Of a stretch of DNA of 40,593 nt, positions 8,387 to 16,729 are shown piece by piece. The DNA lies in contig JANWWQ010000013.1 in NCBI GenBank assembly GCA_025055635.1, positions 1-40,593 of the forward strand, given 5' to 3'. How positions within the stretch are numbered: the first letter of the stretch is position 1; each line of letters opens with the position of its first letter. The DNA is from Flavobacteriales bacterium (GTDB lineage: Bacteria; Bacteroidota; Bacteroidia; CAIKAF01). Under the pieces are notes generated by a model. That model saw only the letters and a list, made by a program, of their open reading frames with translations. It had not been told where the DNA came from and did not search any database. A program made the position numbers and the translations under genes.

Positions 8387-8748
8387 TGAAAGCTTTGCGC
8401 CGGTTTCTTTGGGGTTTTGAGGTTGCAATAAGAGGATTTTTGTGGGCTCTGCGCACTCAACGCCACCTGCAAATTCACCTTCTTGCTTTGACGGTCGTTA
8501 CAGCTTCTGGGCTTTTTTTTCGTTTAAGCCCTGGCGAATGGCTGGCCGTAGCCTTGGCGAGCGGCTTCGTGATCGGTACCGAATTGCTGAACACGGCTGT
8601 GGAAGAATTGTGCAATCATCTGTGGCCGCACCCGCACCCTTTAGCGGCCCGGATAAAAGATGTGGCCGCAGCGGCCGTCCTATTTGCAGCCTTGACGGCC
8701 CTCGTGGTCGGAATGATCATATTTGGGCCGAGGTTGGTAAGTATGTGA
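8386..8748 (+). CDS. Diacylglycerol kinase / undecaprenol kinase (DgkA family)
   Basis: 120 residues with an amphipathic N-terminus and three transmembrane helices. The catalytic segment TELLNTAVEELCNHL carries the NTAxE motif, and RIKDVAAAAVL matches the family AKDxxSAAVL block except that the Ser position is Ala. The family phosphorylates diacylglycerol, or undecaprenol in many non-proteobacterial members, at the inner membrane to recycle lipid carriers. The ATG at 8386 overlaps the TonB-receptor stop by one base (TAATG), so it should be translated by re-initiation. Longer frames on either side are out-of-frame extensions. Confidence 0.9.
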   Translation: MKALRRFLWGFEVAIRGFLWALRTQRHLQIHLLALTVVTASGLFFRLSPGEWLAVALASGFVIGTELLNTAVEELCNHLWPHPHPLAARIKDVAAAAVLFAALTALVVGMIIFGPRLVSM

Positions 8749-9153
8749 AGCAAGGATTGAAAGGGTTAATGATAATTAATTGGCTTTGGATATTGGTACT
8801 TGTGTATAAATTTTTTTACTGTTTATTTAAAAAAATTATTTATGGCTTAGAAAATCGGAAAAATATAATAATTTACCTTGGTTTGATAAGCAGATCCAAG
8901 TTATTTTTGAACCAGTTGAATGAAAAGTTGACTACAAAAAGAGTATTTTCTAAATAAACCATTTTTTTGGTACGTTTAACTTCGGAGTGCATCCAGAAAC
9001 ATCCTGTCATAATTGGAAGTAGGCTTTTTTATTGATAGTTTTACAATTAAGGAGAAACAGTTCCAAAACTTACTCAACGGTTTTCCAGATTTCCCACTTT
9101 AAATTTCTCTATGAGTAGCGGGAGAAACATAGTACTTCAATACCGACGAGCCA
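8749..9153. other. AT-rich intergenic stretch, no supported gene
   Basis: About 405 bases between the end of the kinase gene and the end of the convergent methyltransferase gene. It is AT-rich and has a weak inverted repeat (TTTCTC at 9104-9109 with GAGAAA at 9122-9127) that could help terminate either gene. A 62-codon frame at 8770-8957 is present but has no family resemblance or promoter box. Confidence 0.5.
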
Positions 9154-9744
9154 TTAACGTACGGTCGCTTCAAAAAAGACCTCACGACCCTGTCTTTGAG
9201 GAATGCTCAGGGGCGTTAGTTCCATTCTGAGAATGTGGAAATGTTCTCCAAAAAGTTGTTGGTATTCCTCAAATGTACCTCCGAAAGGAGGACCCTCATT
9301 ATCAAATGGCGTAATAAACAAAAGACCTGCTAAACGGCCGTTGGGATTTAAAAGCTCAGCCATTTTTTTGACATATTGTGGTCGCATGCAGGGTGGCAAA
9401 GCACAGAAAAAAGTTTGCTCTAAAATAAGATCATAACGGCCCTCATGAAGAAAAAAATCCTCGCACACCACCTGAATCTTATCCGATGCAAAACCAAAGC
9501 GCTGGCGAAGTTTAGTTGTAAGAGTGGGGGAAATATCCAGAAGAGTGATGTGCGTGTAACCCAACTCCAGCAAGGCCTCAGCTTCGTAGGCGTTGCCGCA
9601 GCCAGGAATCAATACGTGTTGCTCGCGCAGTGGAAATTGTCGCGCAAATTCCATTAAAGCTGGCGAAGGGTATCCAATATCCCATTCCGTGCGACCTTCC
9701 TGCCAGCGCTGATCCCAATAGTTAAGATCCAGTTTTTCCGACAT
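9154..9744 (-). CDS. TPMT-family SAM-dependent methyltransferase
   Basis: 196 residues from the ATG at 9744. The N-terminus LDLNYWDQRWQEGRTEWDIG is the thiopurine-methyltransferase family opening. The SAM site is HVLIPGCGNAYEAEALLELG (motif I) followed by the acidic ITLLDISP strand. FDNEGPPFGGTFEEYQQLF is the C-terminal substrate-side block. Family members methylate small S, Se or halide acceptors; the acceptor here is unknown. An upstream in-frame ATG at 9795 lies inside an exact TAnnTTTG promoter box, so it is not used. The gene stands alone between two non-coding stretches. Confidence 0.85.
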   Translation of the reverse strand: MSEKLDLNYWDQRWQEGRTEWDIGYPSPALMEFARQFPLREQHVLIPGCGNAYEAEALLELGYTHITLLDISPTLTTKLRQRFGFASDKIQVVCEDFFLHEGRYDLILEQTFFCALPPCMRPQYVKKMAELLNPNGRLAGLLFITPFDNEGPPFGGTFEEYQQLFGEHFHILRMELTPLSIPQRQGREVFFEATVR

Positions 9745-9788
9745 TCCAAGTATTTTCCCCAAATACGGGCAGGAAATAGGTGGTTTTG

Positions 9789-9796
9789 CAAACATA
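9789..9796 (-). promoter_or_regulatory. Bacteroidota -7 promoter box for the methyltransferase gene
   Basis: TATGTTTG on the minus strand matches TAnnTTTG. It contains the upstream in-frame ATG (9795-9793) and leaves a 44-base interval before the ATG at 9744. Confidence 0.55.
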
Positions 9797-10876
9797 TTAC
9801 ATTTTCTGGTTGTTCGTATTACAATGAATGGGGAAAAAGCTAAGTCATAGCCGTAGCGAAGTTCCTAATCATTCTTCCCACTTAAATTCATTGTTTTCAA
9901 AATACAATTTTGCTACTTAATGTTTTTAGGCCTTTAACATTGTTGTTATATACCCTTGGAGCATTTTGAGCAGTGGGGTAAGGGCCCTTGCACACGTGTT
10001 GCACGCTTTTAGTCCCTATGCAAGTGTCCTGTCAGTATTAATTATTGAGCATATTCTGTGTATACATTTATTAAATTCCAGGGGCGTACAATGTCTCTAA
10101 GCAGAGGCCATTTCCCCCTGTCTGTTTTAACTTTGCATAGATGGGCACCTTTTTTCCGCATGTTTCTGCTATGCTACCTGTGCCTCCTCTTTGCTTTAAT
10201 TGCTGTGCGGAGAAATGATCTGTCCTAAGTCCCCCTTACACCTCCCGACTTTTGGGCGACACCTCCTTTAGAATTAGGTTCTCCACGGCCTATTTGTATT
10301 TGCATCTGGTCCTTCCAAAAATTCCTGAACATTTTTTCTTTTTATCTCTGATAAACTACCGCTAAAACTATCCAGGCTGCTTCTTATAGGTCTCTGTTGT
10401 TCTCTTCCTAAACTTTTAACAGGCCCCCGCACAGTCTGCTGGCCATTTCCCTATTTCAAATTGCCCATTTACCTTCCCCCATATTTTCTCTCAATTTAAG
10501 CTCGTTAACCGCATTTACATACTAAGGAAAGGCCAACGGAAAAAACTTTTGCTATTCACAAAATGGCTTGAAGATCATCCTATTTAAGCTGCTCATCAAG
10601 ACTCCGCAGCATCCTTATCGTTAATTGCTTTCCCCCTATAAAAATCCGAAACAGACTGTACCATGTCTCGTATCTTCCTGTCATTCATCGGTATATTCCC
10701 GTTTTATGTGCATTATAAATTCTTAAAACATTTTTGATACATCACAAGCCCTATCCATGATTGGATGGGGTAATGTCCAAATTATATAATTAAAGCCCGT
10801 TTAAAAATTGTATTGGTTTCCTAGGTTTATACTCTCTTTAATTATTTTAGAAGGTTAATCGTTTTGAAACAAATTT
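9797..10876. other. Long stretch without an intact gene
   Basis: About 1.1 kb with no open frame of 60 codons or more on either strand. Its middle part (10042-10688) looks like decayed coding sequence on the minus strand, described separately. The flanks are AT-rich. No tRNA cloverleaf, CRISPR repeat or clear terminal inverted repeats were found. Confidence 0.6.
10042..10688 (-). pseudogene. Possible decayed gene, remnants in several frames
   Basis: The minus strand is clearly purine-rich and contains protein-like stretches interrupted by stops and frame changes. The first is 30 codons at 10688-10596 (MNDRKIRDMVQSVSDFYRGK...), continued in the next frame as SLDEQLK then a stop. The second is an open 58-codon segment between stops at about 10450-10274 (QQTVRGPVKSLGREQQRP...). 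The third is 39 codons at 10161-10042 ending RPWNLINVYTEYAQ. Hydrophilic, Arg/Lys-rich content would fit an old transposase or other accessory gene, but I do not recognise a family. The reading is speculative. Confidence 0.25.
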
Positions 10877-10884
10877 TATTTTTG
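10877..10884 (+). promoter_or_regulatory. Bacteroidota -7 promoter box for the WG-repeat gene
   Basis: TATTTTTG matches TAnnTTTG and lies 36 bases before the GTG start at 10921. The nearest upstream TTTG is too close to act as a -33 element. Confidence 0.45.
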
Positions 10885-10920
10885 TTCTTAGAACTTTATC
10901 TGATTTTTAATTAAATTAGT

Positions 10921-12180
10921 GTGAAGCATTTTAAAAATTATCTTGCCTTCAATCTGAACCTTCTAGGGGGCCTTATAGCTACCGGCATAAATCTACTCAG
11001 TGCTCAAAAGCCCAGCCTTCGTCAGGAGCCGATCCCATATTTTGCGGACAGTCTTTGGGGATATGCCTTGCCAGGTAAACGTTTACTGGTGAAACCTGCC
11101 TATTTACATGCCAGTTTTTTTTCGGAAGGAATGGGAGCGGTTTGCCTGCGATGCTCATCATCGTGCGAAGGCACGCGGATGGGTTTGTGGGGTTATTGCG
11201 ATTTAAGCGGGAATCTGAAGATTGAACCTCAGTTTCAGGATGTTCAGGATTTTCGGGAGGGCAAAGCAGGTGTTAAAAAGAACGGCCGTTGGGGTTTTAT
11301 TGATAAAAATGGCATGCCCGTGATTGCTTTTGCACATGACACCGTATATCCCTTCCATGAGGGTGTGACCGCTGTGAAAACGGAAGGGCGTTGGCTATTG
11401 CTTAATAGCAACGGGCAAGTGGTGTCCCGCGCTCCCTTTGATGAAATTAAACCATTCTCGCAAGGTGTAGCTGCATTTCGTCGTGGCAGTCTTTGGGGTT
11501 ATGTGAACACTCAAGGCCGTGAAATTGTGCCTCCCCGATTCAACTATGCGGACGACTTCAGCGAGGGCTTTGGTGTAGCAGAGTACAACAGTTTATATGT
11601 TATTGTTGATAAAAGTGGGAATATTAAAAAAACTGAGGAGGTATACGATTTTGTAGGTAACTTCAAAGAAGGCCTTGCCGTAACCTTAAAAAACGGACAT
11701 TTCGGCTTCATTACCCCTGATGGAAATGTGTTTATTCCCAATGTTTATCCAAAGGTACCCGGGGTGGAACAGTATCCTTTTTTTTCCGGTGGTATAGCAG
11801 CCGTGCCATCACCGTTCGGATGGGGATATGTAGACGTCAATGGTCAGGAGTTGATCCGAGGCTTTGATAAAGCTCGTAATTTTTTTGGTGATTTGGCCCC
11901 CGTACGGCAAGGTGTTTTGTGGGGTTATATCAATAGAAAAGGAAAACTGGTTATTCCTTTCCTCTATGATGAGGCCTGGGAAATGCATCATGGGGTAGCA
12001 ATTGTTATGAAAAATAAAAAATACGGTCTGATTAATACTAATGGAGAATTAGTGAGTCCCTTTAAGTGGGATATGATTGAAAGAGTGGAGGAAAAGAATG
12101 GTTATTTCAAAGCGTATTTAAATTCCAAACCCTGCATTTTGGATAATAAAGGGACTGAATATTGCCAAATACAGCCTTAA
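10921..12180 (+). CDS. Exported WG-repeat (KWG) protein
   Basis: 419 residues, starting with GTG, with a signal-like N-terminus ending near LLSAQKP. The body is about nine WG/KWG repeats, each with an aromatic-Gly-aromatic step and a following xxG turn: LWGYCDLSG, RWGFIDKNG, RWLLLNSNG, LWGYVNTQG, LYVIVDKSG, HFGFITPDG, GWGYVDVNG, LWGYINRKG and KYGLINTNG, spaced by roughly 40-50 residues. Such repeats form beta-rich, probably propeller-like or solenoid modules of unknown biochemical role, common in secreted Bacteroidota proteins. The third and fifth repeats have lost the WG pair. The gene converges on lolA with three bases between stops. Confidence 0.88.
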   Translation: MKHFKNYLAFNLNLLGGLIATGINLLSAQKPSLRQEPIPYFADSLWGYALPGKRLLVKPAYLHASFFSEGMGAVCLRCSSSCEGTRMGLWGYCDLSGNLKIEPQFQDVQDFREGKAGVKKNGRWGFIDKNGMPVIAFAHDTVYPFHEGVTAVKTEGRWLLLNSNGQVVSRAPFDEIKPFSQGVAAFRRGSLWGYVNTQGREIVPPRFNYADDFSEGFGVAEYNSLYVIVDKSGNIKKTEEVYDFVGNFKEGLAVTLKNGHFGFITPDGNVFIPNVYPKVPGVEQYPFFSGGIAAVPSPFGWGYVDVNGQELIRGFDKARNFFGDLAPVRQGVLWGYINRKGKLVIPFLYDEAWEMHHGVAIVMKNKKYGLINTNGELVSPFKWDMIERVEEKNGYFKAYLNSKPCILDNKGTEYCQIQP

Positions 12181-12183
12181 TAC

Positions 12184-12825
12184 TTAGCGAAATAAATCCG
12201 GGGATATGGGTTGGTTTATTTTTTGATTCATAAATTCCAAATGCGTTTGACCGCTATTTTCAATTAAATGGAGCTTCGCGAGGCCCGAAGGTGAAGAAGA
12301 AAAATACAGGTGAATTTCCTTTAAATATAGCCTAAACCTTTTATGGAGTGGAATTACTCGCACCAGGGTTTTGGAGGAACTACACCAGAATTCATGGGAA
12401 AAATCTCCATTTTCAAGCATTCCGCTTCCCACAAGACGAACCATCAAACGCGACACAGAGGTGAGCAGACGGGCTTGTGAAGCGCTCAGCGGTAGAGGCG
12501 TATTACCTTCTTTGCGTACCACGTTGTTGCCATTAAAGATAAGGGTCCACGACAAGGGCTCCTGATATTCCCAACGGATTTTGTGGGGCTTTTGAAAATA
12601 GAACAAGCCGCGCGCCACATGAGGTCTGGTGAGCAGTTCATGGTTTTTTGTTTGGATAAATGAGCATTCAATGGATTGAATGTAGGCCAGATGAATTTTG
12701 AGTTGCTGTTTCACGGAAGCCGGGTCTGCACAGGGTACAAAACCCGCGGGAATCTGGCCTTTCACCGGTAACACTGCCAGGTACATAATGAATTGTTTAT
12801 TGAAACAAAAACGAAAAAGACTCAT
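12184..12825 (-). CDS. lolA: LolA-like outer-membrane lipoprotein carrier
   Basis: 213 residues. LolA is the periplasmic chaperone that ferries lipoproteins from the inner to the outer membrane. The opening is family-like: a short hydrophobic export segment, then VKQQLKIHLAYIQSIECSFI with QTKNHELL. The hallmark GLFYFQKPHKIRWEYQEP segment follows (about residues 68-85). The ATG at 12825 overlaps the lpxH stop (TAATG). A second ATG at 12786 would give a shorter signal. Family membership is convincing, but Bacteroidota carry several LolA-like paralogues, so the exact role is an inference. Confidence 0.8.
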   Translation of the reverse strand: MSLFRFCFNKQFIMYLAVLPVKGQIPAGFVPCADPASVKQQLKIHLAYIQSIECSFIQTKNHELLTRPHVARGLFYFQKPHKIRWEYQEPLSWTLIFNGNNVVRKEGNTPLPLSASQARLLTSVSRLMVRLVGSGMLENGDFSHEFWCSSSKTLVRVIPLHKRFRLYLKEIHLYFSSSPSGLAKLHLIENSGQTHLEFMNQKINQPISPDLFR

Positions 12826-13577
12826 TATGAAAGAGGATAAAATTCCAAATACATTTGCTCTCCGTCAAAACGGGCATAACTGTAATGCCGAAGCCAATCG
12901 CCGAGATTTATGTATTCCCCGCCTTCAACGGGCAGCCTTACGGGCTGATGGCTATGGCCGCACACAAAAAAGTCCACCGGTCGCTTCTGACGACGTTGAT
13001 AATCCAGACAGTACCTGTAGGCCCGATCCTTTTCAGGATTTTTTCCTTCCGGATCACCAAAAAATGCATAGTGCCGGCTGGAGTGGGAAAAAAATCGTGC
13101 AATCCTACATCCGAGATCTGGATGGATCTGTCGGAACAGCCACCGGTTGATTTGACGGGCAAAGAGCCACTTGATGAACTTGTATCCATAATCGCCAGGC
13201 CCTAAGCCATCACCATGAGCGAGGAAAAATTCCTTTGCACCTAGTTGGGTGCGTAATGGCTTATGATACACACTCCATCCCATTTCCTGGGTGAAATAAT
13301 CTCTTAACCATTGATCATGATTTCCGGTGAAGTAGTGTATCTCCACGCCCGTATCAGCTAGTTCTGTAAGGGTACCTAGGAGTCGTACATAACCTCGGGG
13401 CACCACATACCGGTAATCCATCCAGAAATCAAAAACGTCGCCCAGCAGGAAGATTTTGGAAGCTTGAGGTCCTATATCACGAAGCCAGCGCACAATGTGC
13501 AGTTCACGGGCTCGGCTTGATGTCGCATCGGGCATTCCCAAATGAAAATCAGAAGCAAAAAAGATCTGTTTGTTCAC
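12825..13577 (-). CDS. lpxH: UDP-2,3-diacylglucosamine diphosphatase (LpxH-like)
   Basis: 250 residues from a GTG start. LpxH hydrolyses UDP-2,3-diacylglucosamine to lipid X in lipid A synthesis at the inner-membrane surface. The calcineurin-type metallophosphoesterase motifs are complete: DFHLG (Asp10 and His12), GDVFDFW, GNHD, AHGDG and GHSHQP. The GTG at 13577 overlaps the TGA of the preceding glycosyltransferase by four bases (GTGA) and puts the DxH motif at the normal distance from the N-terminus. The longer frame reaching 13931 runs out of frame through the glycosyltransferase gene. The stop overlaps the lolA start. Confidence 0.92.
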   Translation of the reverse strand: MNKQIFFASDFHLGMPDATSSRARELHIVRWLRDIGPQASKIFLLGDVFDFWMDYRYVVPRGYVRLLGTLTELADTGVEIHYFTGNHDQWLRDYFTQEMGWSVYHKPLRTQLGAKEFFLAHGDGLGPGDYGYKFIKWLFARQINRWLFRQIHPDLGCRIARFFSHSSRHYAFFGDPEGKNPEKDRAYRYCLDYQRRQKRPVDFFVCGHSHQPVRLPVEGGEYINLGDWLRHYSYARFDGEQMYLEFYPLS

Positions 13578-14569
13578 AGCCGCAAGCCTTCGGGTTTTTT
13601 TCGCACATACACCTGCCATACATTGTGCAGAAAGCCCAAGGCATACCCCCAGAATTGGCAACAGGTAGCCCAAATGACTGGAAAAAAAAGAGCGGGATTC
13701 CGGTATTTTAATGTGGCTTCTATTCCTACAAGTATTAAGTAAAAAGCGTATAACCCCGCCCCGCACAGGGCCAAACGGTAATGAAAAAAAAACAAAAAAA
13801 CTAGAAATCCCATCCCCGCTGTAAACAGGACGGGAAAAAGATGCGTGGCCTTCAATTCTCCGCGATGGCGGCGGGCCAGCAGTAAGCGAGCCGCCCCAAA
13901 TCGGTACACTTGACGGAAAAAATTTTTCCACGTGGTGCGGCGCTTGTGATACACAAAGGCCTCATCTAAAAAACAAATTCTGAAACCAGCTTTTTCCAGG
14001 CGAATGCTAAGGTCTACGTCTTCCCCGCATAATAAGTTACCGAAGCCTCCTACCTGCTGGAAGGCTTCCCGACGCACTCCCATATTGAAGCTTCGGGGAC
14101 GATAAGCACTGGTCCTATAACGACCCCCGCGTAATCCACCTGTGGTCAGAAAAGAAGTCATTACATGGCTGATAGCTTTTTGAATAAGACTAAAATCCCT
14201 TGCAGCCAAGTCCGGGCCGCCAAACACATCGCACGCACCCTCAGCCAGAGCCTTGGCCACTGATTGCAAATAATGCGGCGGCACCAGGCAATCGCTGTCC
14301 AGAAAAATCAGCCACTCTCCTCGGGCGACTTGGGCTGCCCGATTGCGGGCAGGACTCACGGCTATGTTTTTTTCGTAAATAAAAAACAAAGGCAAACGTT
14401 CTTCAAATCGCCTCGCAATAGGTTCCACTTCCCCCCCGGGGGATCCATCGCATAGGATGACTTCAAAATCATGAAAATCTAAGCGCGTAAGACTTTCCAG
14501 AAACTCCTCCACTTCCGCTGGTCGTCCGTAAGTGGGTGAAATCAAGGAAAATTTTGGGGCGCTCCCCAT
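13574..14569 (-). CDS. GT2 family glycosyltransferase with C-terminal membrane segments
   Basis: About 331 residues from the ATG at 14569 (a TTG directly before it is also possible). The GT-A fold shows the family opening FSLISPTYGRPAEVEEFLES, the nucleotide-sugar and metal motif DSDCLVPP, and the acceptor-side GEDVDLSIRLEKAG. The C-terminal third has two or three hydrophobic helices (FLVFLFFFHYRLALCGAGLY and following), so the enzyme is membrane-attached. The sugar and acceptor are unknown; the operon (another GT2, lpxH, lolA) points to envelope glycolipid or lipopolysaccharide work. It begins a few bases after the previous gene's stop and overlaps lpxH by four bases. Confidence 0.87.
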   Translation of the reverse strand: MGSAPKFSLISPTYGRPAEVEEFLESLTRLDFHDFEVILCDGSPGGEVEPIARRFEERLPLFFIYEKNIAVSPARNRAAQVARGEWLIFLDSDCLVPPHYLQSVAKALAEGACDVFGGPDLAARDFSLIQKAISHVMTSFLTTGGLRGGRYRTSAYRPRSFNMGVRREAFQQVGGFGNLLCGEDVDLSIRLEKAGFRICFLDEAFVYHKRRTTWKNFFRQVYRFGAARLLLARRHRGELKATHLFPVLFTAGMGFLVFLFFFHYRLALCGAGLYAFYLILVGIEATLKYRNPALFFPVIWATCCQFWGYALGFLHNVWQVYVRKKPEGLRL

Positions 14570-14574
14570 CAAAC

Positions 14575-15525
14575 TCAGCTCAGCTTTTCTTGGATTATAT
14601 AGTTGTTTCTTTCCGCCGAATTGCGCAAAATCAACTCCCCGATGAAGCCCGAAAGGAATAATTGGCTCCCCACAATCATGCAGAGTAAGCCAAGGTAAAA
14701 GATGGGCCTATCGGTCATTTTATACTGTTCAAAGACCAGCTTGGCCACGGCCAGGTATGCAGCGATCGCAAACCCCGTCGCAAACAACAATAGGCCCCAC
14801 GGGCCAAAGAAGTGCATGGGTTTTTTTCCGAATCTGGTGAGAAAAATTATGGTGAATAAGTCCAGCAAACCATTCACAAACCGGTTCAGGCCAAATTTTG
14901 AATGTCCATACTTACGCGGCCGGTGCACCACTACCTTTTCTCCGATCTTAGTGAAACCAGCCTGTTTGACCAATAAGGGAATGTAGCGATGCATTTCACC
15001 GAAAACTTCAATGCTTTTAATTACCGAGGCATCGTACGCTTTAAGACCACAGTTAAAATCATGCAGCTTAATGCCGCTGACCATCCGCGTTACCACGTTG
15101 AACAATTTGGTAGGAAGGGTTTTGCTCAAAGGGTCGTATCGCTTTTTTTTCCATCCACTTACCAGATCATATCCTTCTTTGGTGATCATTTCATAAAGGG
15201 CAGGTATTTCATCAGGGCTGTCCTGTAAGTCAGCATCCATGGTAATGACAACCCGGCCCCGCGCCTCCTGAAATCCCACATTTAGCGCTGCACTTTTACC
15301 GTAATTACGGCGGAAGCGCACACCGCGAATGCCCGCATACTGGGTGGCCAACTTTTTTATGGTTTCCCAGCTTCCATCCGAGCTGCCATCATCAACGAAA
15401 ATTACCTCGTAGGTTAAATTATTATTTGTGCACACCCTTACAATCCATTCACAAAGCTCCGGTAGGGACTCTCTTTCATTGAGGAGAGGTACCACGAGGG
15501 AAACCTCAGGACTTGTCATAGTCAT
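14575..15525 (-). CDS. GT2 glycosyltransferase, polyprenyl-phosphate sugar transferase type (DPM1/GtrB-like)
   Basis: 316 residues. It begins VSLVVPLLNERESLPELCEW, with the UDP/GDP-sugar strand VIFVDDGSSDGSW and the metal motif ITMDADLQDSP. The segment HRYIPLL and the later RKYGHSKFG are typical of dolichol- or undecaprenyl-phosphate mannosyl/glucosyl transferases. Two C-terminal transmembrane helices (about 230-290) match GtrB-type enzymes. Expected reaction: transfer of a hexose from a nucleotide sugar to a polyprenyl phosphate. Its start overlaps the end of the DUF4199 gene by 20 bases. Confidence 0.88.
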   Translation of the reverse strand: MTMTSPEVSLVVPLLNERESLPELCEWIVRVCTNNNLTYEVIFVDDGSSDGSWETIKKLATQYAGIRGVRFRRNYGKSAALNVGFQEARGRVVITMDADLQDSPDEIPALYEMITKEGYDLVSGWKKKRYDPLSKTLPTKLFNVVTRMVSGIKLHDFNCGLKAYDASVIKSIEVFGEMHRYIPLLVKQAGFTKIGEKVVVHRPRKYGHSKFGLNRFVNGLLDLFTIIFLTRFGKKPMHFFGPWGLLLFATGFAIAAYLAVAKLVFEQYKMTDRPIFYLGLLCMIVGSQLFLSGFIGELILRNSAERNNYIIQEKLS

Positions 15526-16036
15526 AAGAGGACGGTGGTGGCGTTCGGTGAAAAATTAAGCCAAAAATAAGGCTGCACAGACCTCCACCCAGGAGGTTGT
15601 TCTGAAATTCGCCCCAACTCAGGCGTGCTGGAGTAGAGTTTTCCCGGAAAAGACGCAGCAAATCATCGGGATCTTCGGAGAGAATAGCCCCTGTCCAATT
15701 GGGAGACAGGCGGCGAAGGTCCCTGCTTAATTCTTCCACATGTAATTCCAAAAGTTCAGGAAAGAAATACAAAGCAATGTACACGCCCATAGCTTTGGTG
15801 GAAGCCAGGGCTAAGGTGGCCCACAATCCCTGACTGAGGGCCTCCCGGAAGGGATAAAACCGACCATGTTCCTTGGGCCGCCCCTGGTACACAGCCCATG
15901 CCACAGCTACGGGGGGTAGCCAGGATCCCACGTAACGCCATTTCCAGAAGGGACTTTTACCCGTAGCAGCGAGAACAGCAGTTAATCCCAATAAAATGAG
16001 ACCAAAAAATATTCCAATTCCAAAGGCTTTTCTCAT
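15506..16036 (-). CDS. DUF4199-like membrane protein
   Basis: 176 residues with four hydrophobic segments: near the start (GIGIFFGLILLGLTAVLAAT), at about 40-50, at about 70-95 (GLWATLALASTKAMGVYIAL) and near the end (GGGLCSLIFGLIF). The layout and the position directly before a DPM1-like glycosyltransferase match DUF4199 proteins of Bacteroidota, whose role is unknown. It is the first gene of the minus-strand envelope operon. A near-consensus -7 box (TATGTTTC, about 12 bases upstream) may drive it. Confidence 0.75.
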   Translation of the reverse strand: MRKAFGIGIFFGLILLGLTAVLAATGKSPFWKWRYVGSWLPPVAVAWAVYQGRPKEHGRFYPFREALSQGLWATLALASTKAMGVYIALYFFPELLELHVEELSRDLRRLSPNWTGAILSEDPDDLLRLFRENSTPARLSWGEFQNNLLGGGLCSLIFGLIFHRTPPPSSYDYDKS

Positions 16037-16120
16037 CCTTTAGAAACATACAACAATACTCAACTCGCAGGGGCCTAAGAATAGAACAACTTTTCGATAA
16101 AAAATTTTGACGTTAATCCA

Positions 16121-16654
16121 CTAAGGTGATTCAGAAAGTTTATTAATTTCTTTCTGAAGTTCGTTTTCTTTAATCTGAATGTTATATTTTTCCGCAAACG
16201 CTTTTTGAGCTGCGGCAAAAGCTTCATCTAAAGGTTTCTCTCGATCCGTGATAGAGGTGTTTAACTCCTCCATCCGTGTCATAATTGCGGCAGAATCAGC
16301 ACCAGGTTCAGAAATTTTTTTCAACAATTCATACATTTCCTTGAATTCATTGGAGCAAATATCTCTGTAAAATTTAAACAAATTGGTAGCTGCGTTTAAA
16401 AGGTCTTTTTCGCCTTTATAATCCCCAAGCTTTTCTAGGACTTTGAGCGACTCTTCAGCTTGGGTAACGGCTTTCTGACGTATGGAGTCCGCCTTTTCTA
16501 CTTCAGCGCTGGATTGTGCCATGTCAATCATGAGGCGCGCAATTTTGGACTGCTCATTTACAATGGCATCATTGTATTCACTTGGCGACATTTTGGTTTG
16601 ATGGCACGCAATGAAAGCAATGGCAGGCAGTAAAAGAAACAGTACTTTTTTCAT
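16121..16654 (-). CDS. Small alpha-helical lipoprotein of unknown function
   Basis: 177 residues. A lipoprotein signal ends in AIAFIAC, with Cys at about position 17. The rest is strongly helical and charged (EQSKIARLMIDMAQSSAEVE and later KENELQKEINKLSESP), suggesting a coiled-coil bundle. The pattern YNDAIVNEQSKI resembles a small family of surface lipoproteins seen in Bacteroidota and Leptospira, but I hold this loosely. It stands alone, 84 bases upstream of the DUF4199 operon, with only a one-mismatch -7 box (TAACTTTA) before it. Confidence 0.75.
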   Translation of the reverse strand: MKKVLFLLLPAIAFIACHQTKMSPSEYNDAIVNEQSKIARLMIDMAQSSAEVEKADSIRQKAVTQAEESLKVLEKLGDYKGEKDLLNAATNLFKFYRDICSNEFKEMYELLKKISEPGADSAAIMTRMEELNTSITDREKPLDEAFAAAQKAFAEKYNIQIKENELQKEINKLSESP

Positions 16655-16729
16655 AGGATTAGTTTTAGCGGTGTAAAGTTACGAGCGGAAGTATTGTATA
16701 AAATTAAACCGGAATCTTTAGATGGTCAT

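Noticed and set aside
8770-8957. Open frame of 61 residues starting MIINWLWILVLVYKFFYCLF
   Set aside because: AT-rich, low-complexity composition, no promoter box and no recognisable family. It is part of a longer frame that runs out of phase through the lipid kinase gene.
9991-10026. Palindromic ACACGTGT within a Cys/His-codon-like run, considered as a transposon end or tRNA arm
   Set aside because: No matching inverted copy was found at the other side of the gene-free region, and no cloverleaf can be drawn.
12698-13205. Plus-strand frames opposite lpxH and lolA
   Set aside because: They are antisense to complete, motif-bearing genes and show no protein family character.
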